A stretch of 52,106 bases of DNA, taken from positions 1 through 52,106 of the forward strand of contig VEQR01000011.1 in the NCBI GenBank assembly GCA_018883125.1, read 5' to 3'. The notes under the pieces are model-generated. The model had not been told where the DNA came from and searched no databases. It worked only from the letters and a program-made list of their open reading frames with translations. The position numbers were made by a program, and so were the translations under genes. Below are positions 7,564 to 16,760 of the stretch, one piece after another. Position 1 is the first letter of the stretch, and each line of letters begins with the position of its first letter. Source of the stretch: Candidatus Kapaibacterium sp. (lineage in GTDB: Bacteria; Bacteroidota; Ignavibacteria; Kapaibacteriales; Kapaibacteriaceae).

Positions 7564-9720
7564 ATGGCGAACAATGTAGATGTTTCAACCGTTGCCCGAA
7601 ACTGGCGTCTCGATGGAGTTACCGTTCCGTCTCCATCGGATGTTGTCAATGAAGTCTTCGCAAGCGATGTGCTCACGATGGAGGAACTTCGCCAGCGCCT
7701 GAGCAAACCCGTTTGGAAATCGCTTCTTGCAACCACCGAACGCGGGGCAACACTTGATCCGGCGATCGCCGACACGGTTGCTCTAGCCATGAAGACATGG
7801 GCAATGGAGAAGGGGGCGACGCATTACACGCACTGGTTTCAGCCGCTGACTGGTCTTACTGCGGAGAAGCATGATTCTTTCGTGACGCCAACGAGTGATG
7901 GATCGGCGATATCGCAGTTTTCCGGCAAGGAGCTTATACAAGGCGAACCCGATGCATCATCGCTTCCGAGCGGAGGACTCCGTGCAACGTTCGAGGCACG
8001 CGGCTATACGGCGTGGGACCCTACCTCGCCGGCATTCATCATGCGTCACTCCAATGGTGCTACGCTGTGTATTCCTACGGCATTTGCTTCATGGACCGGT
8101 GAGGCACTCGATAACAAGACCCCGCTCATGCGCTCGATGGAGTGCGTCAACACGGCTGCGCTTCGTGCGCTACGATTGTTTGGTGATCAGGAATCACAGC
8201 GTGTGGTGGCAACCGTGGGTGTAGAGCAGGAGTATTTCCTGATCGATGAAGAGTTCTACTTCCGACGTCCGGATCTTGTGATGTCCGGACGCACGCTCTT
8301 TGGTGCGCAGCCACCAAAGGGTCAGGAACTGGAGGATCACTATTTCGGATCGATTCCTGACCGCGTGCTGACGTTCATGACTGACGCTGAGCACCAGCTT
8401 TATGCACTGGGGATTCCCGTCAAGACACGACACAACGAAGTGGCACCCGGACAGTTTGAGATCGCACCGATCTTTGAGCAGGCGAACATTGCCGCCGACC
8501 ATCAGCAACTGTTGATGCAGGTCTTCAAGAATACCGCACGTAAGTATGGGATGGTGTGCCTGCTTCACGAGAAGCCCTTTGCCGGTGTAAATGGTTCGGG
8601 CAAGCATGTCAACTGGTCGATGTCCACCGACACGGGGAACAACCTTCTCGAACCGGGCGACACGCCGCAGGACAACATGCAGTTTCTGTTCTTCTGTGCT
8701 GCGATGGTCAAGGCGGTTGATGATCATCAGGATCTGCTTCGCACGTGTGTTGCCTCGGCTTCAAACGATCATCGTCTCGGGGCCAACGAGGCGCCCCCTG
8801 CCATCATGTCCATGTTCCTCGGAGAACAACTCACGGATATCTTTGACCGCATCCTTTCTGGCAGGGGTGGCTCGTCGAAGAAGGCCGGCTTCCTCGGCCT
8901 TGGGACGCAAGTACTGCCGGCATTGCCACAGCATACTGGTGACCGCAACAGGACGTCGCCATTTGCCTTCACGGGAAACAAGTTCGAGTTCCGTGCGGTG
9001 GGGTCTTCTCAGTCCGTGTCATTTCCGATCACGGTGTTGAACGTCATTGCCACAGATGCCATCAACGACCTCTCGCACCGGGTCGAGAAGCGTCTCAAGA
9101 AGGGTCAGGCACTAGAAACGGCACTCGCAGACGTCGTCAAGGAAGTATATGCCGCTCACAAGCGCATTCTGTTCAACGGCGATGGCTACTCAGCCGAGTG
9201 GCACCGAGAAGCAGCTGAGAGGGGGCTTCTGGCTTTGCGCACGGCCATCGACGCCATCGAGACGTTGGTCAGCTCAAAGAATACCGATCTGTTCTCCAGC
9301 AACAACGTCCTTTCTGCACGGGAGCTGGAGGCACGTCAGGAAGTGATGTTTGAACAGTACTTCAAGACCGTGAACATCGAAGGTGAGACAACGGAGTGGA
9401 TTGCACAGACCCAGATCCTTCCGAGTGCCATGCGCTCTCTGCGGGAGATGACCGCCATTGGTGTTTCACTGCCGGCCATCGACAGGGCCACCGCGCAGTT
9501 GGCCGAGGTAACGAATGAACTTGCGCTGGCGATCGAGGCGCTGCGTGCTCAGAACAATGAGCTTGGAGGAGACACGGTCCACTCAAAGGCACATCACATG
9601 CTGGCCAGTGTACTGCCGGCTATGCAGCGCGTACGCAAAGCCGCCGACTCCCTTGAGCGCCTGGCGGCATACGATCACTGGCCGCTTCCATCCTACCGGG
9701 AAATGCTTTTCGTCAAGTGA
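7564..9720 (+). CDS. glnN: Type III glutamine synthetase
   Basis: This enzyme makes glutamine from glutamate, ammonia and ATP in the cytosol. The 718-residue length is typical of the GSIII family (about 700-730), clearly longer than GSI. Active-site stretches visible are VEQE at 220-223 in [25 protein letters not shown], and SGKHVNWS near 345-352. The C-terminal helical part continues to FVK. A strong ribosome binding site, AGGAGGAG, lies just before the ATG. The Lrp/AsnC regulator is directly upstream and probably co-transcribed. GSIII is widespread in Bacteroidota. There is no sign of an adenylylation loop of the GSI type. Confidence 0.96.
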   Translation: MANNVDVSTVARNWRLDGVTVPSPSDVVNEVFASDVLTMEELRQRLSKPVWKSLLATTERGATLDPAIADTVALAMKTWAMEKGATHYTHWFQPLTGLTAEKHDSFVTPTSDGSAISQFSGKELIQGEPDASSLPSGGLRATFEARGYTAWDPTSPAFIMRHSNGATLCIPTAFASWTGEALDNKTPLMRSMECVNTAALRALRLFGDQESQRVVATVGVEQEYFLIDEEFYFRRPDLVMSGRTLFGAQPPKGQELEDHYFGSIPDRVLTFMTDAEHQLYALGIPVKTRHNEVAPGQFEIAPIFEQANIAADHQQLLMQVFKNTARKYGMVCLLHEKPFAGVNGSGKHVNWSMSTDTGNNLLEPGDTPQDNMQFLFFCAAMVKAVDDHQDLLRTCVASASNDHRLGANEAPPAIMSMFLGEQLTDIFDRILSGRGGSSKKAGFLGLGTQVLPALPQHTGDRNRTSPFAFTGNKFEFRAVGSSQSVSFPITVLNVIATDAINDLSHRVEKRLKKGQALETALADVVKEVYAAHKRILFNGDGYSAEWHREAAERGLLALRTAIDAIETLVSSKNTDLFSSNNVLSARELEARQEVMFEQYFKTVNIEGETTEWIAQTQILPSAMRSLREMTAIGVSLPAIDRATAQLAEVTNELALAIEALRAQNNELGGDTVHSKAHHMLASVLPAMQRVRKAADSLERLAAYDHWPLPSYREMLFVK

Positions 9721-9746
9721 TTGCGCCCGAGCCGAGCACATCACGA

Positions 9747-12155
9747 TCACTTCGTGGTGCGCTTGGCTGCAGTCTTCTTTGCCGTCTTCTTCACGGCCGT
9801 CTTCTTGGCGGCCGTTTTCTTTTCTGCACCAACTCCGGCGGCCGATTTCTTCGCTGCCGAGCTCTTCGTTGCCTTCGGGGCCGGCGCCTGTTGTTGGGCA
9901 AGCTGCAGACACTCGTCAAGTGTCAGGGCCGCTGCATCGGTTCCTTTGGGTAGGCGGACGTTTTGCTTGCCGACCACCACGTACGGACCCCAACGCCCCT
10001 TGAGAACCTTCACCGTTGGATCTTCCGCGAATACCTTGATGGTGTTCTCGGCGATCTTCTGACGTCGCGCAAGGATGACCTCAATGCCCCGAGTTCCGGC
10101 CACAGTGTAGGGATCATCGTCTTTGGCCAGCGAGTAGAACGCTCCGTTGTGTTCGATGTACGGGCCGAACCGCCCAAGCTTGACCTCCATCGGATGATCT
10201 TCGAATGCTCCGATGACGCGGGGGAACTTGAAGAGCTCAAGCGCCTGCTCCAGCGTGATGCTCTCCATGGTGAGGTTGCCCGGAAGCCCCTTCTGACGTT
10301 TGTTCTCATCATCGGCATCACCGATCTGAGCGATCGGTCCGTAGCGGGCCAGGCGCACATATACGTTGCGTCCCGATGCCGGATCCACTCCAATGAGCCG
10401 CTCTCCACTTTGGCGCTCTGCGGTCTCGCTGGTGCGGTCAACATCCAGCTTGAATGGCCCGTAAAAGGACCTGATCATTTCTGTCCAGCGAACGCTTCCT
10501 TGGGCGATCTCGTCGAACTGCTTCTCCACGGTGGCCGTGAAGTTGTAGTCCATGATCTTGTCGAAGTGCTTCGTGAGAAAGTCAGTGACGATCATGCCGA
10601 TGTCGGTCGGGAAGAGTTTTGAGCGCTCTGCGCCGGTGTTCTCACGTTCTACGACACGTGTTACCGTGCCGCGTTCAAGCTTGAACTCGCGCACCTCGCG
10701 CTGACGTCCCTCACGGTCTTCCTTGACCACGTAGTTGCGAGCCTGGATCGTTGCGATTGTCGGAGCGTACGTGGACGGTCTGCCGATGCCAAGTTCTTCG
10801 AGCTTCTTCACGAGCGAGGCTTCCGTGTAGCGCGACGGCGGTCGGTCGAATTTTTCACGGGCCGTCATGCGAAGCAGATCCGGATGCGCGCCAATCGTCA
10901 GCGGCGGAAGCATCTTTCCGGAATCATCCTCGGATGCATCCTCGTCGGTCGATTCAAGGTAGAGTTTCAAGAAGCCATCAAAGCGGATCACTTCGCCTGT
11001 TGCAACAAGCACGTCGGGACGCGTTGAGATGGTGATGCTGGCAATGGTCCGTTCAATCTGAGCTTCGGCCATCTGCGAGGCAAGTGTCCGCTTGTAGATA
11101 AGGTCATAAAGCTTCCGCTCACCATCCGAATTTCCGGCCGAACGCTGCGAAAAGTCCGTCGGCCGGATGGCCTCGTGGGCCTCCTGAGCAGAGGCAACCT
11201 TTGTAACATAGTTGTGGGGACGGCTGTACTGCTGACCAAAAACTGAGACGATTTCCTGGCGAGCCCCTTCAATGGCAAGCTCGGAAAGATTAACCGAGTC
11301 AGTTCGCATATAGGTGATGTGGCCAGCCTCGTAGAGACTCTGCGCAAGTCGCATTGTGTTGGTGAGCGAGAATCCAAGCTTACGACTGGCCTCCTGCTGC
11401 AGGGTCGACGTAGTGAAAGGGGCTGATGGCGACCGCTTGGCCGGCTTGATCTCGAGGTTGCTGACGGTGAACGTAGCGCCAATGCACGAGGTAAGAAACT
11501 CCTGTGCCTGCTCCTCGCGGTCAAATCGTTTCGGCAATTCCGCCTTGAACGTCTTGCCATTCTCGTCGAACTCAGCAACGATGCGAAACTGACTCTTGGA
11601 CGTAAAGGCCTGGATCTCCCGCTCGCGCTCAACCACCAAGCGAACGGAAACGGACTGCACACGTCCGGCAGAAAGGTTTCGCTGAACTTTGCGCCACAGC
11701 ACCGGCGATAGGCCGTAGCCAACTAGTCGGTCCAGCACCCTCCGAGCCTGCTGCGCATCAACAAGGTTGGTGTCGATGCTTCGCGGGTTGGCCACTGCTT
11801 TGAGGATAGCCGGCTTGGTGATCTCGTGAAAGACGATTCGCTTGGTTCGTGAGGCCTCAAGATCGAGAGCTTCAAACAGGTGCCACGCGATGGCTTCGCC
11901 CTCGCGGTCTTCGTCAGAAGCAAGCCATACAGTTTCGGCCTGGCGTGCACGCTTCTTGAGCTCCTGTACCAGCTTCTTTTTGTCTTCGCTGATCTCGTAA
12001 ACGGGAGTGAAATTGTTTTCGACGTCGATCGCTTTGTCGTTGCCCGGAAGATCACGGATGTGACCCATGCAGGAGGTTACCTCGAAGTCGGCCCCGAGAT
12101 ACTTCTGGATGGTTTTTGCCTTTGACGGCGATTCGACGATAACAAGGTTTTTCAT
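9747..12155 (-). CDS. topA: DNA topoisomerase I with Lys/Ala-rich tail
   Basis: This type IA topoisomerase relaxes negative supercoils. Its 802 residues start with a Toprim domain (ASDEDREGEAIAWHL), followed by the cleavage core with catalytic Tyr282 in ITYMRTDSVNLS. Then come C-terminal repeats of the GRFGPY/GRWGPY type rather than four-cysteine zinc ribbons. The last 35 or so residues are Lys/Ala/Thr-rich (KKTAAKKTAVKKTAKK), much like the repeat protein at 3640, and should add nonspecific DNA binding. The start ATG lies 13 bases after the fur stop, so the two form an operon. It is convergent with glnN. Confidence 0.97.
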   Translation of the reverse strand: MKNLVIVESPSKAKTIQKYLGADFEVTSCMGHIRDLPGNDKAIDVENNFTPVYEISEDKKKLVQELKKRARQAETVWLASDEDREGEAIAWHLFEALDLEASRTKRIVFHEITKPAILKAVANPRSIDTNLVDAQQARRVLDRLVGYGLSPVLWRKVQRNLSAGRVQSVSVRLVVEREREIQAFTSKSQFRIVAEFDENGKTFKAELPKRFDREEQAQEFLTSCIGATFTVSNLEIKPAKRSPSAPFTTSTLQQEASRKLGFSLTNTMRLAQSLYEAGHITYMRTDSVNLSELAIEGARQEIVSVFGQQYSRPHNYVTKVASAQEAHEAIRPTDFSQRSAGNSDGERKLYDLIYKRTLASQMAEAQIERTIASITISTRPDVLVATGEVIRFDGFLKLYLESTDEDASEDDSGKMLPPLTIGAHPDLLRMTAREKFDRPPSRYTEASLVKKLEELGIGRPSTYAPTIATIQARNYVVKEDREGRQREVREFKLERGTVTRVVERENTGAERSKLFPTDIGMIVTDFLTKHFDKIMDYNFTATVEKQFDEIAQGSVRWTEMIRSFYGPFKLDVDRTSETAERQSGERLIGVDPASGRNVYVRLARYGPIAQIGDADDENKRQKGLPGNLTMESITLEQALELFKFPRVIGAFEDHPMEVKLGRFGPYIEHNGAFYSLAKDDDPYTVAGTRGIEVILARRQKIAENTIKVFAEDPTVKVLKGRWGPYVVVGKQNVRLPKGTDAAALTLDECLQLAQQQAPAPKATKSSAAKKSAAGVGAEKKTAAKKTAVKKTAKKTAAKRTTK

Positions 12156-12168
12156 GGTACGCTTTTCG

Positions 12169-12636
12169 TTAGTCCTGCCTATTGTGCGGGCAGACTAGCG
12201 GATCGTGACATGTGGCGAAAATTTGTAGTGAGTGTGCCATCGGCCGAAAACCCAGTCGAGTACACACACCATCGCGAAGAACGTCGATCTTTTCCTCGCG
12301 GAACTCCTCAATATGGCCACATTCCATGCAAATCAGGTGGTCGTGGTCCGGCATTCGGCTGGCAAGCTCAAAATGTGCGCTCCCTCCCTGGAAGCGATGC
12401 TTCATTAAGATGCCGCACGTGGTAAGGAGGTCAAGCGTTGAATAGATGGTTGCGCGGGAGATCCGATCGCCCCTTCCATTCATGTACAGATAGAGCTCGT
12501 CGGCGTTGAAATGCCGGTCGAGCTCGGCAATGCGATCGATCACATTGAAGCGCTCCTGGGTACCGCGGTACTTCTTCCGCTTCAGGAAGTCGGCAAACTG
12601 CTGTTTCAGGGATTCGTTGTCGGTTGGCAAAGACAT
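12169..12636 (-). CDS. Fur-family metal/peroxide-responsive repressor
   Basis: This is a Fur superfamily DNA-binding protein (Fur, Zur or PerR type). I chose the ATG at 12636 (155 residues); longer forms would extend across the promoter region and into speA. The winged helix spans about 20-85 (SRATIYSTLDLL), the metal site includes HDH at 98-100, and one structural zinc pair is C103-x2-C106. The second pair is C143 and C149, spaced by five instead of the usual two, with His residues nearby. topA follows after 13 bases. A near-perfect 18-base palindrome lies directly upstream of the start, suggesting self-control. The metal or signal cannot be decided from sequence. Confidence 0.92.
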   Translation of the reverse strand: MSLPTDNESLKQQFADFLKRKKYRGTQERFNVIDRIAELDRHFNADELYLYMNGRGDRISRATIYSTLDLLTTCGILMKHRFQGGSAHFELASRMPDHDHLICMECGHIEEFREEKIDVLRDGVCTRLGFRPMAHSLQIFATCHDPLVCPHNRQD

Positions 12637-12638
12637 GG

Positions 12639-12656
12639 GCACAAATATACTTGTGC
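12639..12656. promoter_or_regulatory. Candidate Fur-family operator at fur start
   Basis: GCACAAATATACTTGTGC has 16 of 18 positions symmetric and ends two bases from the fur ATG. On the minus strand it contains TATATTTG, matching the TAnnTTTG -7 promoter box, so a protein bound here would block fur-topA transcription. The site is also 46 bases from the speA start on the other strand. It does not match the classical Fur or PerR box by eye. Confidence 0.5.
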
Positions 12657-12657
12657 G

Positions 12658-12665
12658 TACTTTTG
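12658..12665 (+). promoter_or_regulatory. Candidate -7 box for speA
   Basis: TACTTTTG fits TAnnTTTG and lies 37 bases before the speA ATG, beside the palindrome at 12639-12656. No convincing TTTG -33 element is seen at 17-23 bases upstream. Confidence 0.35.
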
Positions 12666-12702
12666 CGCTCACTTTTCCCACTGACCAGACACCAAAAGCC
12701 CT

Positions 12703-14598
12703 ATGCGCAAATGGCGCGTTGAAGACTCCCTCGAAACCTACAATGTCCCCGGATGGGGCATCGGCTATTTTGGTATCAACTCCAAAGGACACGTTGTTGC
12801 TGCCCCGCGGAAGAATAAGGGTCCGCAGATCGACCTAAAGGAGCTCATTGATGAGCTGATCCTTCGCGACGTCAGTGCACCGGTACTGCTTCGCTTTCCG
12901 GATATTCTCGATGATCGTATCGAGAAGATCTCCGACTGCTTTTCTAAGGCAGCGAAGGAGTACGACTACACTGGTACGTACTACAGCGTTTATCCGATCA
13001 AGGTGAACCAGCAGCGCCCGGTTGTCGAAGAACTGGTCCGTCACGGTAAACGTTTCAACATCGGTCTCGAAGCTGGCTCTAAACCAGAGCTCCATGCTGT
13101 TCTGGCGATCATGGACAACAGCGAAGCGCTTATCATCTGCAATGGCTATAAAGATGAGGAGTTCATCGAGCTAGGCCTGCTGGCTCAGAAGATGGGCAAG
13201 CGCATATTTCTTGTGGTGGAAAAGCTCAACGAGCTGCGTTTGATCAACGATGTTGCCAAACGAGTAGGCGTGCGGCCAAACGTTGGTATCCGTATCAAGC
13301 TCGCCTCCAGTGGAAGTGGCAAGTGGGAAGAGTCAGGGGGCGACCAGTCGAAGTTCGGACTGAATGCCTCGGAACTTCTCGAAGCGGTAGAGTATGCTCG
13401 TGCCAACGATATGTTGGACTGCATCAAGCTGATCCACTTCCATCTGGGTTCGCAGATAACCAACATTCGAAAGATCAAGCAGGGACTGAGTGAGGTAGCG
13501 CAGTTCTATGTGCAACTGATGGCCATGGGCTGTCAGATCCAATTCGTGGATGTTGGCGGTGGACTTGGCGTTGATTACGATGGAACCCGCAGTAGTGTTG
13601 CTTCAAGTATCAACTACTCCATTCAGGAGTACGCGAATGATGCGATCAGCTCCATCGCTGAGGCCTCCACGAAGAACTCGCTCCCACATCCGCATATCAT
13701 CACAGAGTCGGGTAGGGCTCTGACGGCGCATCACTCGGTACTGGTCTTCAACGTGCTCGAAACGGCAAGTATTCCGACCTGGAATTCCCGTGACAAGACA
13801 AATACGAAGGATCACGAACTCGTGAGCGAACTGCACGAGATCATGACATCCCTCAATAGTCGCACCATGCTCGAAGCATGGCACGATGCCCAGCAGCTCC
13901 GGGAGGAAACACTCGACCGTTTCTCGTTGGGCCTGATCGATCTGCGCACGCGTGCTCAGGTGGAGCGTCTCTACTGGACCATTGCTCAGAAGATATCCGA
14001 GATGGTCGGTGACCTCAAGACTGTGCCGGAAGAACTTCGCCAGCTGCCGAAGATGCTGGCCGATAAATATTTCTGCAACTTTTCACTCTTTCAGTCGCTG
14101 CCAGACTCATGGGCCATCGACCAACTCTTTCCGATCATGCCGATCCACCGTCTGAACGAACGTCCGACGCGGATGGCAACCCTACAGGATATTACCTGTG
14201 ATTCGGATGGTAAGGTCGATCACTTCATCGGCGTTCGTGATTACACGTCGCTTCTTCCGGTCCATACACTTAAGGCGGGGGAGGAATATTACCTCGCTGT
14301 ATTCCTTGTGGGTGCTTACCAGGAGATTCTTGGTGACCTACATAATCTCTTCGGTGATACAAACGCCGTGCACGTTGCCGTTAGTGGAAACGGATACGAG
14401 ATCGCCCAGGTGATCGACGGCGAAACCGTTGCCGATGTGCTGGACTACGTGCAGTTCGATGCAAAGAAGCTTGTGCGCACAATGGAAGCTTGGGTGAGCG
14501 CATCGGTCAAGGAGAAGAAAATCAGTGTACAGGAGGGTAAGGAGTTCCTTGCCATCTACCGCTCGGGTCTTTACGGCTACACCTACCTGGAAGACTGA
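12703..14598 (+). CDS. speA: Biosynthetic arginine decarboxylase
   Basis: This PLP enzyme makes agmatine from arginine as the first step to putrescine and spermidine. The 631-residue length is typical of the SpeA group. The PLP-binding lysine is K100 in YPIKVNQQRP. Other landmarks are HFHLGSQITNI, VDVGGGLGVDYDG and TESGRALTAHH in the barrel domain, with the C-terminal beta domain including LPDSWAIDQLFPIMPIHRL. The start ATG at 12703 is divergent from fur across 66 bases. No agmatine-processing gene follows; the next gene is an envelope protein eight bases downstream, possibly co-transcribed. Confidence 0.96.
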   Translation: MRKWRVEDSLETYNVPGWGIGYFGINSKGHVVAAPRKNKGPQIDLKELIDELILRDVSAPVLLRFPDILDDRIEKISDCFSKAAKEYDYTGTYYSVYPIKVNQQRPVVEELVRHGKRFNIGLEAGSKPELHAVLAIMDNSEALIICNGYKDEEFIELGLLAQKMGKRIFLVVEKLNELRLINDVAKRVGVRPNVGIRIKLASSGSGKWEESGGDQSKFGLNASELLEAVEYARANDMLDCIKLIHFHLGSQITNIRKIKQGLSEVAQFYVQLMAMGCQIQFVDVGGGLGVDYDGTRSSVASSINYSIQEYANDAISSIAEASTKNSLPHPHIITESGRALTAHHSVLVFNVLETASIPTWNSRDKTNTKDHELVSELHEIMTSLNSRTMLEAWHDAQQLREETLDRFSLGLIDLRTRAQVERLYWTIAQKISEMVGDLKTVPEELRQLPKMLADKYFCNFSLFQSLPDSWAIDQLFPIMPIHRLNERPTRMATLQDITCDSDGKVDHFIGVRDYTSLLPVHTLKAGEEYYLAVFLVGAYQEILGDLHNLFGDTNAVHVAVSGNGYEIAQVIDGETVADVLDYVQFDAKKLVRTMEAWVSASVKEKKISVQEGKEFLAIYRSGLYGYTYLED

Positions 14599-14605
14599 TC
14601 ACCCC

Positions 14606-16726
14606 ATGACGCGCGTACTCACCACCATTCGTGCAGTTTGGACTGTTGGCATTCTCCTCGTGGCATGGGGTAAAATGATTGCTCAGCCCCTTCCCGAGGC
14701 GTATCACGACACGTTCGATGATAACAAAGGGGAGTGGCAGGTAGGGGGCTCACTCGGACGCAGTGCCGGGATAGCTAACGGGGCATATCGTGTTGACCAG
14801 CGCTCGGCCTTCGGGGAGTGGTTTACACCAACAACGTGCTTTGTTGATTACGCCAAAGACTTCGACATCGAAGTCAAGATGCGCCAGCTGGGTGGATCGA
14901 CTACCTCTGGCTTTGGGGTTTTCTGGGCTGCTAAAGGTGGAATGAACTACAACGCTTTGGTTGTTGCAGGCGCCGGACGCTACCTGGTGATGTCGATTGA
15001 TAACGGAAGCCGAAATGACATCCAGCCGTGGACGCCGTTCGAGGGCATGCCACCCATGCAAACATGGTTTACGCTTACCGTGCGCAAGCGTGGGTCGGGT
15101 ATGAGCGTAATGGTCAACGGCACGACGCTCTTTGCCTTCGACCGACCGAATATCTACGGTGGACGTCTGGGCCTGATCGTCGGTCCGCAGCTAGTAGTCG
15201 AAGTTGATGATCTCGTTGTTCGGCAGGCTCAGGGACCCATCAATGTTGCTGAAGACTGCATGATCGACGGCAAGCCCGAGAGCCTCGGACCGCAGGTCAA
15301 CAGCACTGGTGGTGATATCTCGCCAGTGATCACAGCTGATGGCAAGCGGCTGTATTTCGGACGGTATCCGTACATCGGCAACATCGGTGATCCATCAACG
15401 GAAGACATCTGGTTCACGGACCTGCAGCCCAACGGTACATGGGGTCCGGCACAGAATATCGGCGCACCGCTCAACAACTACGCATCGAACTTTCTCGTCA
15501 GCATCACGCCCGACCGGAATTCGGCCATTGTTGGCAATACCTATTACAGCAACGGACTCCCGAAGGGGGCTGGCATATCTTCTACCTTGTTGACGGAAAA
15601 TGGATGGAGTGTGCCGAAAGAGATCAAGATCGACCGGTACTATAATCAGGATCAATTCTCCGAGCTGTGTCTCGATCCAAGCGGGATGATCCTGATGATG
15701 ACGGTGCAGCGCGAAGACAGCAGGGGGCAGAAGGATATCTACGTTTCACGACGGAAGCCGAACGGTATGTTCAGCGAGCCAGTCAATTGTGGACCCGTGC
15801 TGAACACCTGGGGTAATGAGATTTCTCCGTTCATAGCTGCCGACGGGGTAACGGTGTTCTTTGCCACCGATGGCCGCAAGGGCTATGGCGACATGGATAT
15901 CTGGATGTCGCGGCGTCTTGATGATACCTGGACAAATTGGAGCGAGCCGAAGAACATCGGTCCGGTGATCAACACACCCGGATGGGATGCCTACTTCACC
16001 ATTCCAGCTAAGGCCGACTACGCATATTTCAGCGCGGCAAGTCCGACAGATGGTAGTTCGGATCTGTATCGTGTTCCGTTGCCGAAGGGACTTAAGCCCC
16101 TTCCCGTTGCACTCATCAGTGGACGGGTTCTCGATGCATCAACGAAGAAGCCAATTGCTACCGCCGTCAGTTATGAGAGTCTGACCAAGGGCATCACCGC
16201 CGGTATTGCCCGAAGCGAGCCAACGAAAGGGTCGTACAGCATTGTACTGCCAGTGGGCGACCTATATGGCTTCCGGGCAGAGCTTGAAGGGTTTTACCCT
16301 GTCAGCGATCAGCTTGATACGCGCTCGCTGGCAGAATACACCGAGATAACCCGCGATCTCTACCTGGCACCGATCACCAAGGGTCAGGTGGTAACACTCA
16401 ACAACGTGTTCTTCGACTTCCGCATGTCGGAGCTTCGACCGGAGTCTCACGCAGAGCTGGATCGTCTGGCGGCATTCCTCATACAGCGTCCGACGATGGT
16501 GATCGAGCTCGGTGGACATACGGACAATGTAGGAAGCACAAGCTTTAACATGGACCTTTCACGGCAGCGCGTGAACGCCGTAAAAGATTACCTCGTTAGT
16601 AGAGGCGTTGAATCGGCCCGCATGAAGGCCGTTGCGTATGGAGCTACAAAGCCCCTTGCAAAGAATAACACCGACGATGCCCGTCGGCGCAACCGTCGAG
16701 TGGAGTTCCGCATTGTCTCCATGTAA
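14606..16726 (+). CDS. OmpA-family envelope protein with PD40 repeats
   Basis: This is a 706-residue exported protein that probably anchors to peptidoglycan. The ATG at 14606 gives a signal peptide (about 1-26, ending near KMIAQ). Next comes a concanavalin-like beta-sandwich region (about 30-210, DTFDDNKGEWQ onward), then WD40-like PD40 blades (about 220-500, for example GKRLYFGRYP and EISPFIAADGVTVFFATDG). A small carboxypeptidase-regulatory-like domain follows, and finally an OmpA C-terminal domain with GGHTDNVGS and the RRNRRVEFRI end. PD40 plus OmpA architectures are common in Bacteroidota, some near type IX secretion genes. It lies eight bases after speA and just before the large secreted protein. 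Confidence 0.9.
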   Translation: MTRVLTTIRAVWTVGILLVAWGKMIAQPLPEAYHDTFDDNKGEWQVGGSLGRSAGIANGAYRVDQRSAFGEWFTPTTCFVDYAKDFDIEVKMRQLGGSTTSGFGVFWAAKGGMNYNALVVAGAGRYLVMSIDNGSRNDIQPWTPFEGMPPMQTWFTLTVRKRGSGMSVMVNGTTLFAFDRPNIYGGRLGLIVGPQLVVEVDDLVVRQAQGPINVAEDCMIDGKPESLGPQVNSTGGDISPVITADGKRLYFGRYPYIGNIGDPSTEDIWFTDLQPNGTWGPAQNIGAPLNNYASNFLVSITPDRNSAIVGNTYYSNGLPKGAGISSTLLTENGWSVPKEIKIDRYYNQDQFSELCLDPSGMILMMTVQREDSRGQKDIYVSRRKPNGMFSEPVNCGPVLNTWGNEISPFIAADGVTVFFATDGRKGYGDMDIWMSRRLDDTWTNWSEPKNIGPVINTPGWDAYFTIPAKADYAYFSAASPTDGSSDLYRVPLPKGLKPLPVALISGRVLDASTKKPIATAVSYESLTKGITAGIARSEPTKGSYSIVLPVGDLYGFRAELEGFYPVSDQLDTRSLAEYTEITRDLYLAPITKGQVVTLNNVFFDFRMSELRPESHAELDRLAAFLIQRPTMVIELGGHTDNVGSTSFNMDLSRQRVNAVKDYLVSRGVESARMKAVAYGATKPLAKNNTDDARRRNRRVEFRIVSM

Positions 16727-16760
16727 GGGGCATTTCGGGCGACTGATTCGCGTTTGTGTG

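Noticed and set aside
12637-12792. A longer N-terminus for the Fur-family protein
   Set aside because: It would cover the palindrome, the speA promoter box and the start of speA, and the extra residues do not look like Fur.
16632-16760. An upstream start for the T9SS cargo gene
   Set aside because: It would overlap the OmpA domain by 95 bases and place the signal-like segment more than 40 residues inside the protein.
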